DNA from: Rhizobium sp. Q54
GTDB taxonomy: Bacteria > Pseudomonadota > Alphaproteobacteria > Rhizobiales > Xanthobacteraceae
Direction: 5' to 3'
NCBI GenBank assembly: GCA_945861895.1
Contig: CAMAWF010000016.1
Location: forward strand, 1 to 52,541
DNA length: 52,541 bases
The notes beneath the pieces are model-generated. The model saw nothing but the letters and a program-made list of their open reading frames with translations. It had not been told where the DNA came from and did not search any database. Position numbers and translations under genes: made by a program. Positions 16,320 to 25,488 of this stretch are shown here, one piece after another (the first letter of the stretch is position 1; every line of letters begins with the position of its first letter).

Positions 16320-17254
16320 TCGGATGCTGGTATGCCAAAACCGCGCGAACACAGGTGATCGCGCACAATCTTTTCTACCTCCTTAGGCCGCTCGATTTGC
16401 AACAGGTGTCCCGTATCTGGGACGGCTACGACGTCAATTCCGAAATCCATATGCAGCGCCTTGCTTACTAGGCCCGGAGGGTCAACGTCCGCGGCGTTAT
16501 AATCGCTGCTGACGACAAAGATTTCGCCGGCAACGCTGGGCAGGACGGACCATGCCGGCGCATTGGAATTCTGTACATAGATTTCAGCCTCAAGCTCCGG
16601 CGGACAGACCAACTCGACGCCGCCTTCACTCAACGGCCGCGTGATCGAGCGGGCCATCAATTCGAATGCGCCGGGGACCCAGCGCCGCATCCGGCGCGTC
16701 CCTTGAAAATACATTGCAAGTTCGTTCGCGTTTTGGAAGCAACGCTGACGCTGTCGTGCCCAGTCGTGGAGCGCTAATTCGAAATTGCGCGCTACGCTGT
16801 GCAGGTGATGACCTGGTGGCGGTGCGAGAGGCGGATCAAATAAAATCAACGCGTCCAAATGCATTCCGTATTTCTGAGCGTGCAGCAAACTGACGATCGT
16901 CGATAGTGAATGAAATGCGCCGGCAGTAGTCCGTTCGCCGAACTCCGCAGCTACAGTACGCAGAACCACCTCCATATCGTCAGCCATCTGTTGCTGCGTA
17001 TGTCCGCTCGGATGCCGCGGATTCCAGCCGTGGTTTCGCTGATCGTAAACGACGACATCGCAGTCGCGCAGCAACTGTTGCCAAAAAGGAAAATAAGCAT
17101 CAATCGCAAAACCGTTGCCGTGCGAAAGAATGACGCGCGGTCCGGCGCTGTTTCCGTGCCGGCGAACACGAATCGTCGCAGCATCGGACATCGTCAGGTC
17201 AAGCGTCGTGATCGGCTTCGGAATACGAAAATCCACGGATCTATTTTCTATCAA
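16316..17254 (-). CDS. alpha/beta hydrolase
   Basis: A 312-residue alpha/beta-hydrolase-fold protein. The oxyanion-hole region reads LSHGNGF, the strand before it PRVI, and the catalytic histidine lies in PDTGHLLQIERP near the C-terminus. The nucleophile elbow appears to be AFHSLST instead of the usual GxSxG. The start at 17254 is a TTG two bases after the hyuB stop, and an ATG at 17191 is an alternative; neither has a clear ribosome-binding site. As third gene of the hyuA-hyuB operon it may hydrolyse an ester, amide or C-C bond in the ring-opened product, but its substrate is unknown. Confidence 0.82.
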   Translation of the reverse strand: MIENRSVDFRIPKPITTLDLTMSDAATIRVRRHGNSAGPRVILSHGNGFAIDAYFPFWQQLLRDCDVVVYDQRNHGWNPRHPSGHTQQQMADDMEVVLRTVAAEFGERTTAGAFHSLSTIVSLLHAQKYGMHLDALILFDPPLAPPPGHHLHSVARNFELALHDWARQRQRCFQNANELAMYFQGTRRMRRWVPGAFELMARSITRPLSEGGVELVCPPELEAEIYVQNSNAPAWSVLPSVAGEIFVVSSDYNAADVDPPGLVSKALHMDFGIDVVAVPDTGHLLQIERPKEVEKIVRDHLCSRGFGIPASD

Positions 17255-17256
17255 GA

Positions 17257-18951
17257 TTATTCGGCGGCACGCGGAATAATGTAATGCCGATCGATGTAGG
17301 CTGCGGAAAATTTTCCACCCAAGCTGTCCGTCGCAATCGCATCGCGGTTACGTTCGCTAGGCGGACCATATCCACCTGCACCGGGCGATTCGACGATAAG
17401 AGCTTCGTCGCTTCGCACTCGCACGCTTGATGGTTTTGTCGGCAGCGTCGTCGCTTTTCCATCGCCGGCGATGTGCAGAAATCGTCCGGACGCTCCCCCC
17501 CCTCCGCCAAAAAGGCCCCATGGCTTGTGCGTCGATCGTTCGATGGCGCCGTTGAATGAACAATTGTGTCCGACGGGACGAATGGCCCGTCGTAATCCCA
17601 TTCCGCCGCGATAACGTCCGGGCCCGCCTGAATCTTCGATCAAGCCGTAACTCTCCACAATAAGCGGGTATTCCATTTCGATCGACTCGACAGGCAGGTT
17701 AGACGTGTTCGTGATATGGACCTGAACCCCGTCCGTGCCGTCCTTCGTCGCGCGACCGCCAAAACCTCCACCCAGCGTTTCCAGATAGACGTAATGCGAA
17801 TTTGTTCGTGGGTCGATGCCTGAGAACACCGCCGTTGTATTAGCACCATTGGCCGCCGCGACCGCCTGCTGCGGCAGCGCATTGGCCAGCGCGCCGATAA
17901 TGACGTCGATGATCCGCTGACAGGTATTGGCGCGGGCCGCAACTGGTGCCGGAAAAACCGCATTCAACAGGGAGCCGGGCTCGGCAACAATCTCGGGAAG
18001 ATTCAACATGCCCTGGTTGTTTGGCACGCCAGGATCGAGGAGTGCCTTCAGCGTGTAACAAACCGCGGCCTGCGTTGCGTTCAGCGTAACGTTGATATTG
18101 CCCGGGACTTGACGAGACGTGCCGGTAAAATCAAATCGAATGTGCCCCCCTTTAACCTCGATACGAACACGAATCGGAATGTCTCGCGTCCCTAAACCGT
18201 CATCGTCCATTACATCGGAAAACGAATACGAACCCTCCGGAATACTGGCAATCGCGGCCTTCATTCGTTTCGCCGTGCGCTCAATGATTTCGTTGAACGC
18301 TGCGATCATCGTCGGCGCGCCATAGGTGTCGAAGATTTCATGCATCCGCCGCTCGCCTAAACGGGAGGCGGCGATTTGGGCAAAATAATCGCCCCGCCGC
18401 TCGTTCGGAACGCGAACATTCAGCAAGATGAGATTAAGCAAGTCCTGCTGCAGCTTTCCCTTGCGAAATAGTTTGATCACAGGAAGGCGCAAGCCTTCCT
18501 GATAAATCTCCGACATGCCTCCGGCCATGCTGCCGGGCACCATTCCGCCAACGTCGGCATGGTGCGCGATGTTGCACATAAAGCCTACGAGAACGCCGCG
18601 ATGAAAAACCGGAGCGGCCATGTTGATATCGGGCAGATGCGTTCCGCCGGCCACATGCGGATCGTTTGAAATGAAGATGTCGCCTTCGTGGATATCGCCG
18701 GAAAACTCTGAAATTAGGTGCGTCATCAGTCCCGTCATTGACGCAATATGAATCGGCAATGATGCCTCGGCCTGAGTGATCAGGCGCCCGTCGCAGTCAC
18801 AGATTGCCGTCGAGTGATCGCGTCTTTCTTTAATATTCGTGGAATAGGCGCTCTTCATCAGCGCGATAAAGGTCTCATCGGCAATGGAACGCAATCCGTT
18901 GGCGACGATCTCGACGGTGATGGGATCGATTGCTGCCTTATGTTTCTTCAT
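17257..18951 (-). CDS. hyuB: hydantoinase B / oxoprolinase beta-type subunit
   Basis: A 564-residue HyuB-family protein beginning IDPITVEIVANGLRSIADE, with the family signature SNDPHVAGGTHLPD, then HHADVGGMVPGSMAGG, FDFTGTS and the C-terminal glycine-rich GGPGRYRGGMGLRR and SPGAGGYGPP. With HyuA it forms an ATP-dependent cyclic amide hydrolase, a family including N-methylhydantoinase, 5-oxoprolinase and acetone carboxylase-related enzymes. It overlaps hyuA by 4 bp. In this island it would open a lactam, imide or hydantoin ring to an amino acid that SoxBDAG could then oxidise; this link is inference. Confidence 0.92.
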   Translation of the reverse strand: MKKHKAAIDPITVEIVANGLRSIADETFIALMKSAYSTNIKERRDHSTAICDCDGRLITQAEASLPIHIASMTGLMTHLISEFSGDIHEGDIFISNDPHVAGGTHLPDINMAAPVFHRGVLVGFMCNIAHHADVGGMVPGSMAGGMSEIYQEGLRLPVIKLFRKGKLQQDLLNLILLNVRVPNERRGDYFAQIAASRLGERRMHEIFDTYGAPTMIAAFNEIIERTAKRMKAAIASIPEGSYSFSDVMDDDGLGTRDIPIRVRIEVKGGHIRFDFTGTSRQVPGNINVTLNATQAAVCYTLKALLDPGVPNNQGMLNLPEIVAEPGSLLNAVFPAPVAARANTCQRIIDVIIGALANALPQQAVAAANGANTTAVFSGIDPRTNSHYVYLETLGGGFGGRATKDGTDGVQVHITNTSNLPVESIEMEYPLIVESYGLIEDSGGPGRYRGGMGLRRAIRPVGHNCSFNGAIERSTHKPWGLFGGGGGASGRFLHIAGDGKATTLPTKPSSVRVRSDEALIVESPGAGGYGPPSERNRDAIATDSLGGKFSAAYIDRHYIIPRAAE

Positions 18952-21008
18952 GATTTGATCCGAACCAAAAGATTCATGACGTTATCCACCGTAAGGTGGT
19001 CTTTCGGGTAAAGAACAGTCGTTGAATCGAATTGATCGATGATGGCGGGCCCAGTGATCGTTTGACCTCGTTGAAGTTCCGCACGATCGTATATCGGGGT
19101 CTTTACCGGCCGAGTTTGGGCAAACCAAACGGGTCGATATCCGGCCGGCTTTGGCCGAGATGAGTTCCTTCTGCCCGGCTTGGTATGGCTGAGTGTTGTT
19201 ATCGCCGCGCTTGCAGTCAGACGGACATTGATTACCTCAACAGGATCGGACTCGTTGTGGAAACCATAATATTGATCGTGGACCGCGAAGAAGCTGGATC
19301 GCAGCTCTTCGATTTGGCCGATCTGCGGAAGTTTTCCGCCAGCAGAAACTCCGACTGGTACCGATAACTCGAAATTCTGCCCGACGTAGCGCATATCGAA
19401 TGAAACGGTCACCTTGCGATTGGCAGCGCTAATGGCTTCGCGTTCGAACCACGCGTTTGCATCCTTCTTGAGGCTTTCAAAAATCTGCCGAAGCGCCGGC
19501 AGCGCCTTTGCTTCCAGCTTGATTCGTGCGGAGCGAACGATGTCATCCTTCAAATCGGAAGCAATAAGGCCTTGTGCACAGAGAATGCCGGGTGCCACGG
19601 GAACAATGAACCGGGAGATGCCAAGCGCGCGAGCGACCTCGGCTGCGTGAAGCGGTCCGGCCCCGCCGAAGGGCAGAAGGCAGTATTTGCGCGGATCGTG
19701 ACCGCGTTCCACGGAGACGGTGCGGATCGCCCGGACCATATTGGCGACGACGATTTCTAAGATGCCTTGCGCCGTCCGCTCGATCGAAAAGCCCAAACGC
19801 TCGGCAATCGGCGCCATGACTGCGCGAGAGGCTTTCGTATCCAATGGCATCCGGCCGCCAATCAAACCTTTGTCAGACAACCGGCCAAGGACGAGATTGG
19901 CATCGGTAACGGTTGCATCCGTTCCGCCCCTGCCATAGCAAGCCGGCCCCGGATCTGCTCCTGCGCTTAACGGGCCAACCTTGAGCAATCCGTCAAGGTC
20001 GAACCAGGCAATCGATCCACCGCCCGCGCCGACAGTATGGATATCCAGCATCGGCAGGCGAATGGGAAAACCAGCAACCGTGCGGTCGAAGCCCAGCCCC
20101 GCCTCATAATCCCGTATCAGGGCGACGTCAGCGCTGGTTCCGCCCATATCAAGCGTGATGATGTCCGGTTCTTTCGACGATCGGGCGCTGTGAATTCCAC
20201 CCACGGCGCCGGCGGCCGGGCCGGATAGCGCTGTGCGGACCGGATAGCGGCGCGCTGTATCGATCGACATAAGGCCGCCGCTGCTTTGGTAGATACCGAC
20301 CTTGGCACCTGCGGCTTCCGTGGCCAGTCTATCCTCCAGGTACGAAAGGTAGCGGTCCATGACAGGTTGGAGGTAAGCGTTCAATACCGCAGTCGAGAAG
20401 CGTTCGTATTCACGGAATTCCGGCTGCACTCCGGAGGACAACGAGATCATCAACCCGTTATTTTTTTGTTTGAGCGCCTCACCGACACGACGTTCATGTG
20501 AATCGTCGAGGAACGAGAACAACAAACATACGGCGCAGGATTCCGCACCGGAGGCTTTTACCGCCGCCACGGCCTTCTGCAGCGACACCTCATCGAGCGG
20601 GGTGAGTACGATTGGTCCGGCCGTTATCCGCTCGTCGATTTCAAAGACGCGGTGGCGGGGGACCACCGGCTGCGGATGATCAAGCTGAAGCGAGTATAGA
20701 TGGGGTCGCGTTTGGCGGCCGATCTCCAATAAATCCCGAAACCCGCGCGTAGTGATAACGGCGACGCTTGCGCCCTTACGCTGAATAAGCGTGTTGGTCG
20801 CGACAGTTGTGCCGTGGCAAAGTCTTTCGATGGACTTAGCGTCGATCCCGCACGAATTGCACATTTCGAGCAAACCATCGACGATCGCAGCCGCCGGATT
20901 GTGGGGAGTCGATGGGGTTTTGAACAAACGAACGACTTGCGTTCGTGCGTCATACGCAAAGAAGTCAGTAAATGTACCGCCGACATCGACGCCTACCAGC
21001 CAAGGCAT
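18948..21008 (-). CDS. hyuA: hydantoinase A / oxoprolinase alpha-type subunit
   Basis: A 686-residue ATP-binding subunit of the ASKHA fold. The N-terminal phosphate loop VGVDVGGTFTDFFAYD, the motif CHGTTVATNTLIQRKG near 66, DMGGTSADVALI in the second nucleotide-binding half and the FGGAGPLHA segment are all canonical. It couples ATP hydrolysis to cyclic amide cleavage with HyuB. Operator site 3 lies 24 bp upstream of the ATG, and the operon continues to hyuB and an alpha/beta hydrolase. Characterised relatives act on hydantoins, oxoproline, N-methylpyrrolidone and oxindole-acetate, so the family does not define the ring. Confidence 0.93.
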   Translation of the reverse strand: MPWLVGVDVGGTFTDFFAYDARTQVVRLFKTPSTPHNPAAAIVDGLLEMCNSCGIDAKSIERLCHGTTVATNTLIQRKGASVAVITTRGFRDLLEIGRQTRPHLYSLQLDHPQPVVPRHRVFEIDERITAGPIVLTPLDEVSLQKAVAAVKASGAESCAVCLLFSFLDDSHERRVGEALKQKNNGLMISLSSGVQPEFREYERFSTAVLNAYLQPVMDRYLSYLEDRLATEAAGAKVGIYQSSGGLMSIDTARRYPVRTALSGPAAGAVGGIHSARSSKEPDIITLDMGGTSADVALIRDYEAGLGFDRTVAGFPIRLPMLDIHTVGAGGGSIAWFDLDGLLKVGPLSAGADPGPACYGRGGTDATVTDANLVLGRLSDKGLIGGRMPLDTKASRAVMAPIAERLGFSIERTAQGILEIVVANMVRAIRTVSVERGHDPRKYCLLPFGGAGPLHAAEVARALGISRFIVPVAPGILCAQGLIASDLKDDIVRSARIKLEAKALPALRQIFESLKKDANAWFEREAISAANRKVTVSFDMRYVGQNFELSVPVGVSAGGKLPQIGQIEELRSSFFAVHDQYYGFHNESDPVEVINVRLTASAAITTLSHTKPGRRNSSRPKPAGYRPVWFAQTRPVKTPIYDRAELQRGQTITGPAIIDQFDSTTVLYPKDHLTVDNVMNLLVRIKS

Positions 21009-21031
21009 GGTTGATATTCCGGATTGCAGTT

Positions 21032-21048
21032 TTATACATCGCGTATAA
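21032..21048. promoter_or_regulatory. operator site 3 (hyuA promoter)
   Basis: TTATACATCGCGTATAA is a 17-bp inverted repeat with 6-bp perfect arms and a 5-bp centre, matching the other island sites. It lies 24 bp upstream of hyuA, in a divergent region that also holds site 4, about 113 bp away. Confidence 0.72.
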
Positions 21049-21145
21049 TAATAGATTGCCGGAAGCGCTGTGATGGGTCAAGAGTGTGTTCTAGCTGCAT
21101 TTGCAGCCTCTTGAGACGGTCGTTAGGACCGGCTAAAGGCCTTTT

Positions 21146-21160
21146 GATACATGCTGTATA
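21146..21160. promoter_or_regulatory. operator site 4 (second CoxL-CoxG promoter)
   Basis: GATACATGCTGTATA has the ATAC-N5-GTAT core with T/A-rich flanks (TTT before, AAA after). Its centre contains an in-frame ATG at 21151, which argues against that ATG as the real start of the downstream gene and for a start at 21166 or later. Confidence 0.68.
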
Positions 21161-21165
21161 AAAAC

Positions 21166-24156
21166 ATGCAATCCACCGATTCCGAAGCCGGAGTGGCACA
21201 GCGGCCGCGGCAAAATTACGTGGGTCAGCGGGTGCTCCGGGTGGAAAACCCGCCGCTCCTTAGAGGGCACGGCCTTTTCATCGACGATATGCCGGTCAAG
21301 GCCGGAACCTTGCATGCGGCAATCCTCCGCTCGCCACATGCGCACGCCGAAATTCTCTCTATCGATGTCACGGACGCAATTTCGCTACCCGGTGTACGCG
21401 CTGTCGTGACTGGCCAAGACGTTGCGGCGATGACCGATCCGCTCATCGTTGGGTTTGCGACCCCGATGCGGTACCACGGAATCGCAGTGGACCGGGTTCG
21501 CTACGTCGGTGAGCCGGTGGCGATCGTCTGCGCCAGCGACCGTTATTTGGCCGAAGACGCTCTCGATCACATCCGTGTCGAATATCGGCCGCTACCTGCA
21601 GTGGTCGATCCCATTGCAGCGGCGGCGTCCGATGCTCCCATTCTTCATCCCGCAGTTGGCTCTAACGTCGTCTCTTATCGGGAGTTCCGGCACGGAGAAA
21701 CCGACAAAGCCTTCGCCGAAGCAAAACGGCGCAGCGAGATCGTAATAACATACCCCCGCAATTCAATTACTCCGATCGAAGGATACGCAGTTGTTGCGGA
21801 GCATCTGCTCGATAGTGGCGGCTATGATGTGATCTCGAATTTCCAGGGACCGTTCTCGCTGCATCCGGTGATGGCGCGAGCGCTCCGAATTCCTGGGAAC
21901 CGCTTGCGTCACCGCAGTCCGCCGAATTCCGGCGGCAGTTTTGGATCAAAACTGGCGCTATTCCCTTACATCGTCATTCTGTGCATAGCATCGCGGCTTG
22001 CCGGGCGGCCAGTCAAATGGATCGAGGATCGTCTTGAGCATCTCGCCGCCGCAAGTGCCGCACCCAACCGAGTGACGCGGATCGAGGCCGCCTATGATGA
22101 TGACGGTATCGTCAGCGCATTGCGACTGAAACACTGGGATGACCATGGTGCCTATCTGCGCGCGCCGATGCCCGCTCCGATCTATCGGATGCATGGGCTC
22201 TCAACCAACGCCTATGGCATCAAGCACGTTGATGTCTTCAACCACATCCTGGTAACAAATAAATGTCCGACCGGTGCGGTGCGTGGCTTTGGCGGACCTC
22301 AACTCTATTTTGCCGTCGAACGGATGATGCATACAATTGCGGGCGAGCTGAAGCTTGATCCGCTCGAACTTATTCGCCGCAACCTCATTCCGGCGGGATC
22401 ATTCCCTTACCGTGCGCCGGCCGGCGCATTGATCGATTCTGGCGACTATCAACGTTTGATCGACGAAACCGTCAGCGGCGGCGGGCTTGATGAATTGCGC
22501 CAGCGCCGCGATACCGCGCGGCGACAGGGCAAGTTGTATGGAATTGGGTTCGCCGTGGTTGTCGAACCGAGCCAGTCCAACATGGGCTATATCTCGACGT
22601 TGAAAACCGGGATTGAGCGGGAACGGTCGGGACAAAAGGATGGGGCGGTGGCCGCCGCGACCGTTTCAATGGATCCCCTCGGCACAGTCAGCGTGGTTGC
22701 GGATTCCGTGCCGCAGGGCCAGGGCCATCAAACCGCACTCGCCCAAATCGTTGCCGACCAGCTCGGCGTTAAAATCGAGGACGTGGTCGTCAATCTGGAG
22801 ATCGACACGCAAAAGGATGGATGGTCGATTGCAGCCGGCAACTATTCTTGCCGTTTCGCCCCAGCCGTCGCCAGCGCGACGCATCTTGCCGCCGTACGTT
22901 TGCGCGAAAAGCTTGCACGTATCGCTGCGTCATCGCTCAACGTGCCGCCGGACAACGTCGAGTTTGCGGATCGCAAGGTTTTTGCGCGCGATAACGCCGA
23001 AAATTGGCTCAGTCTTCATCGCGTGGCGGGGCAAGCGCATTGGTCGCCCGCAAGCTTACCCGATGGAATGGCGCCCGCATTGCGCGAAAGCGTCACGTGG
23101 AGCGCTCCAGAACTTACCCCGACGTCCGCGCGTGACGAGATCAATACCTCTCTGGCTTATGGCTTCGGCTTCGACTTCTGCGGCATCGAAATCGCCCGCG
23201 AAACGGGCGAGATTCGTATCGATAAATACGTTACCAGTCACGACTGCGGCACGATCCTCAATCCGGGCCTCGCTGACGGTCAAATCCACGGCTCGTTCGC
23301 TGCGGCGATAGGCGCGTCGCTTTACGAAGAATTTTCCTATGGCGAAGACGGGAGCTTTTTGTCCGGCACCTTCGCCGATTATCTGGTCGCCACGGCGGCA
23401 GAAATGCCGAAGCTCGACATTCTGCATCCGGTGCAGTCGCCTTCGCCATTTACCAGGCTTGGAGCAAAAGGGATCGCCGAAGGAAATCAGTACAGCACGC
23501 CGGTTTGTCTCGCCAATGCGGTCGCTGACGCGCTCGGGCGCGGGGATATCACTGTGCCGCTAAAGCCCGCGAAGATTCTGGAATGGATTTCTGGCGACGA
23601 AGCTAAAAGCCGCTCCGTCGCTGCGAAGGCCTCGCCGAAAGGCTCCAGTATCAACGGAGAGGGCCTCGCTTATGTCGCGGGCGATCCGCAGACAGTCTGG
23701 TCCGCCCTGTTGAATGAAAACGGTTTACGTGCAGCCATTCCGGGATGCGAGCGCCTTGAACGCGTCGGCGAAAATGCCTTCAAGGCGACGGTTACTTTGG
23801 GCGTCGGGCCGGTCAAGGGAAGCTTCAAGGCCGATATCGGTCTCTCTGATCTCGATGAACCGCGGTCCGCCGTCCTCAAAGGAGTGCTATCCGGATTGCT
23901 CGGCACTGCATCCGGGACGGGTCTATTGACGCTTGTCCCGCAGAATGGCGGTTGCCGCATCGACTATCGATACGAAATCCATCTTTCAGGCCAGGCGGCG
24001 ATGGTCGGAGGCCGCATGGTCAATGCCGCCGCGCGTCGTCTGATCAACGAATTCTTCCTCCGCTTTGCTGCCTCTCTTGGCGAAGTGAATAGAGCCGGGA
24101 CCTCACTTCCATCCTGGCGCGCCCGAATCAAGAGCTTGTTTGGAGCACAGCAATGA
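21166..24156 (+). CDS. molybdenum hydroxylase large subunit fused to a CoxG domain (copy 2)
   Basis: A 996-residue paralogue of the protein at 7306-10257, easily aligned along its length. It has the hammerhead domain (QRVLRVENPPLLRGHG), the active-site loop PTGAVRGFGGPQ and GAKGIAEGN with the expected catalytic glutamate. Residues about 826-996 form the SRPBCC/CoxG domain. The start is uncertain: ATG 21151 is inside an operator, ATG 21166 is preferred, and GTG 21193 would match the length of the paralogue. No strong ribosome-binding site is seen. Its FAD and [2Fe-2S] partners follow at once, so this copy has a complete enzyme. The loop is unlike CO dehydrogenase; a heterocycle hydroxylase is more likely. 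Confidence 0.88.
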   Translation: MQSTDSEAGVAQRPRQNYVGQRVLRVENPPLLRGHGLFIDDMPVKAGTLHAAILRSPHAHAEILSIDVTDAISLPGVRAVVTGQDVAAMTDPLIVGFATPMRYHGIAVDRVRYVGEPVAIVCASDRYLAEDALDHIRVEYRPLPAVVDPIAAAASDAPILHPAVGSNVVSYREFRHGETDKAFAEAKRRSEIVITYPRNSITPIEGYAVVAEHLLDSGGYDVISNFQGPFSLHPVMARALRIPGNRLRHRSPPNSGGSFGSKLALFPYIVILCIASRLAGRPVKWIEDRLEHLAAASAAPNRVTRIEAAYDDDGIVSALRLKHWDDHGAYLRAPMPAPIYRMHGLSTNAYGIKHVDVFNHILVTNKCPTGAVRGFGGPQLYFAVERMMHTIAGELKLDPLELIRRNLIPAGSFPYRAPAGALIDSGDYQRLIDETVSGGGLDELRQRRDTARRQGKLYGIGFAVVVEPSQSNMGYISTLKTGIERERSGQKDGAVAAATVSMDPLGTVSVVADSVPQGQGHQTALAQIVADQLGVKIEDVVVNLEIDTQKDGWSIAAGNYSCRFAPAVASATHLAAVRLREKLARIAASSLNVPPDNVEFADRKVFARDNAENWLSLHRVAGQAHWSPASLPDGMAPALRESVTWSAPELTPTSARDEINTSLAYGFGFDFCGIEIARETGEIRIDKYVTSHDCGTILNPGLADGQIHGSFAAAIGASLYEEFSYGEDGSFLSGTFADYLVATAAEMPKLDILHPVQSPSPFTRLGAKGIAEGNQYSTPVCLANAVADALGRGDITVPLKPAKILEWISGDEAKSRSVAAKASPKGSSINGEGLAYVAGDPQTVWSALLNENGLRAAIPGCERLERVGENAFKATVTLGVGPVKGSFKADIGLSDLDEPRSAVLKGVLSGLLGTASGTGLLTLVPQNGGCRIDYRYEIHLSGQAAMVGGRMVNAAARRLINEFFLRFAASLGEVNRAGTSLPSWRARIKSLFGAQQ

Positions 24157-24980
24157 AGCCCGCAAATTTCGACTATGCCCGCTGTGAAAGGGTCGAGAGC
24201 GCTCTTGATCTACTCGCTGAGCACGGCGATGACGCACGCATCATCGCGGGCGGACAGTCGCTTATGGCGATGCTGAACATGCGGCTCGTGCGACCGTCGA
24301 TCGTCGTCGATATCGCCTCACTAGACGAGCTTGCGTATGTGAAAGAAGCCGCAGGCTACGTCGAGTTTGGCGCCACAGTCACGCAGGCTGCTGCCGAAGC
24401 ATGGCCGGCTCTGCGCAAGCGCGTTCCGCTTGTGGCGGCAGCGCTTCCTCACATCGGCCATTTTCAAACGCGCAACCGCGGAACAATCTGCGGTTCGCTC
24501 TGTCATGCCGATCCCAGTTCCGAATTGCCGCTCTGCCTTGCCACCTTAGGTGGAGACGTGGTCCTTCGATCTCGCCGAAAAAAACGTGTTGTTGGTGCTC
24601 TGGATTTTCAAATCGGCCTGTTGTCGACGGCCAAGCAGCCCGACGAGATGATGGTGGCAGCTCGCTACCCGGCGGCTCGCTCCGGCTGGGGCTATGCGTT
24701 TCGAGAAATATCCCGCCGCCATGGTGACTTTGCCATCGTCGCGCTAGCCGCTGTGGTCGGTGACGGAAAAATCCGACTTGGCGTTGGTGGGGTTGATGAC
24801 AAGCCGGCGGTCCATGAATGGGACGATATGGATGACGATAGCCTGGCTGATGCGCTCAACGACTTTGCTTGGGATCTCGGTGGCGGCGACGACATCCACG
24901 CGACGGCGCGGTATCGGCGCGAGATGGTTCGGCGATTGGGAAAGAAAGTAATCGGGGAGGCGCGGCAATGCAGGTCCTGA
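24153..24980 (+). CDS. molybdenum hydroxylase FAD-binding (CoxM-like) subunit
   Basis: A 275-residue medium subunit of the xanthine dehydrogenase family. The FAD pyrophosphate-binding motifs ARIIAGGQSLMAMLN near residue 30 and TRNRGTICGSLCHADPSSELP near 107 are typical, in slightly altered form. It overlaps the large-subunit gene by 4 bp and the iron-sulfur gene by 13 bp. It passes electrons from the [2Fe-2S] subunit to an acceptor, perhaps a quinone. It may also serve the large subunit at 7306, which lacks partners of its own. Confidence 0.9.
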   Translation: MKPANFDYARCERVESALDLLAEHGDDARIIAGGQSLMAMLNMRLVRPSIVVDIASLDELAYVKEAAGYVEFGATVTQAAAEAWPALRKRVPLVAAALPHIGHFQTRNRGTICGSLCHADPSSELPLCLATLGGDVVLRSRRKKRVVGALDFQIGLLSTAKQPDEMMVAARYPAARSGWGYAFREISRRHGDFAIVALAAVVGDGKIRLGVGGVDDKPAVHEWDDMDDDSLADALNDFAWDLGGGDDIHATARYRREMVRRLGKKVIGEARQCRS

Positions 24981-25477
24981 AGCAAAGCGAGCGGCATCGC
25001 GTTCGCTTCACGCTCAATGGCGAACGGGTTGAAGGGTTGGCCGAACCGCGCATGCTTTTGACCGATTTTATCCGGCACGAGATCGGGGCAACTGGCACTC
25101 ACGTCGGCTGCGAGCACGGCATTTGCGGCGCATGCACCATTCGCGTCAATGGAAAGGCGGTGCGTGCCTGTTTGATGCTCGCGGTGCAGGCCGAAGGCAA
25201 AGAGATCGAGACGGTGGAAGGGTTGGCTGCAAAGGACGGTACCTTGTCGGCGCTACAAGCCGCTTTTCATCGCAACTTCGCCCTGCAGTGCGGCTATTGC
25301 ACACCCGGATTCCTCATGAGCCTCGTAGACTACCTGGAGAAAAATCCAAATCCGACAGAAGCCGATATTCGTATCGCCCTGAGCGGCAACCTTTGCCGCT
25401 GTACGGGCTATGCCGAAATCGTCAATGCCGCTCTGGAGGCGGCCCGCGAAATACAGGCGTTATCAGCGTCGAAATAG
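24968..25477 (+). CDS. molybdenum hydroxylase [2Fe-2S] (CoxS-like) subunit
   Basis: A 169-residue small subunit. The plant-type cluster site reads CEHGICGAC with a further Cys downstream (VRAC), and the second cluster site has CGYCTPG and LCRCTGY. These eight cysteines are the complete set for two [2Fe-2S] clusters. The ATG at 24968 follows GGGGAGG at 24954-24960 and lies inside the end of the FAD-subunit gene. The frame is open further upstream, but that part is antisense-like and out of family. It relays electrons from the molybdenum site to FAD. Confidence 0.93.
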   Translation: MQVLKQSERHRVRFTLNGERVEGLAEPRMLLTDFIRHEIGATGTHVGCEHGICGACTIRVNGKAVRACLMLAVQAEGKEIETVEGLAAKDGTLSALQAAFHRNFALQCGYCTPGFLMSLVDYLEKNPNPTEADIRIALSGNLCRCTGYAEIVNAALEAAREIQALSASK

Positions 25478-25488
25478 GAGGCGAGAAG

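Noticed and set aside
17257-21008. Complete creatinine/N-methylhydantoin pathway
   Set aside because: HyuAB and SoxBDAG would fit, but no creatinine deaminase and no N-carbamoylsarcosine amidohydrolase is present, and the Mo hydroxylases would be unexplained.
21151-21165. ATG 21151 as start of the second CoxL-CoxG gene
   Set aside because: The codon lies in the centre of operator 4, making initiation there unlikely.
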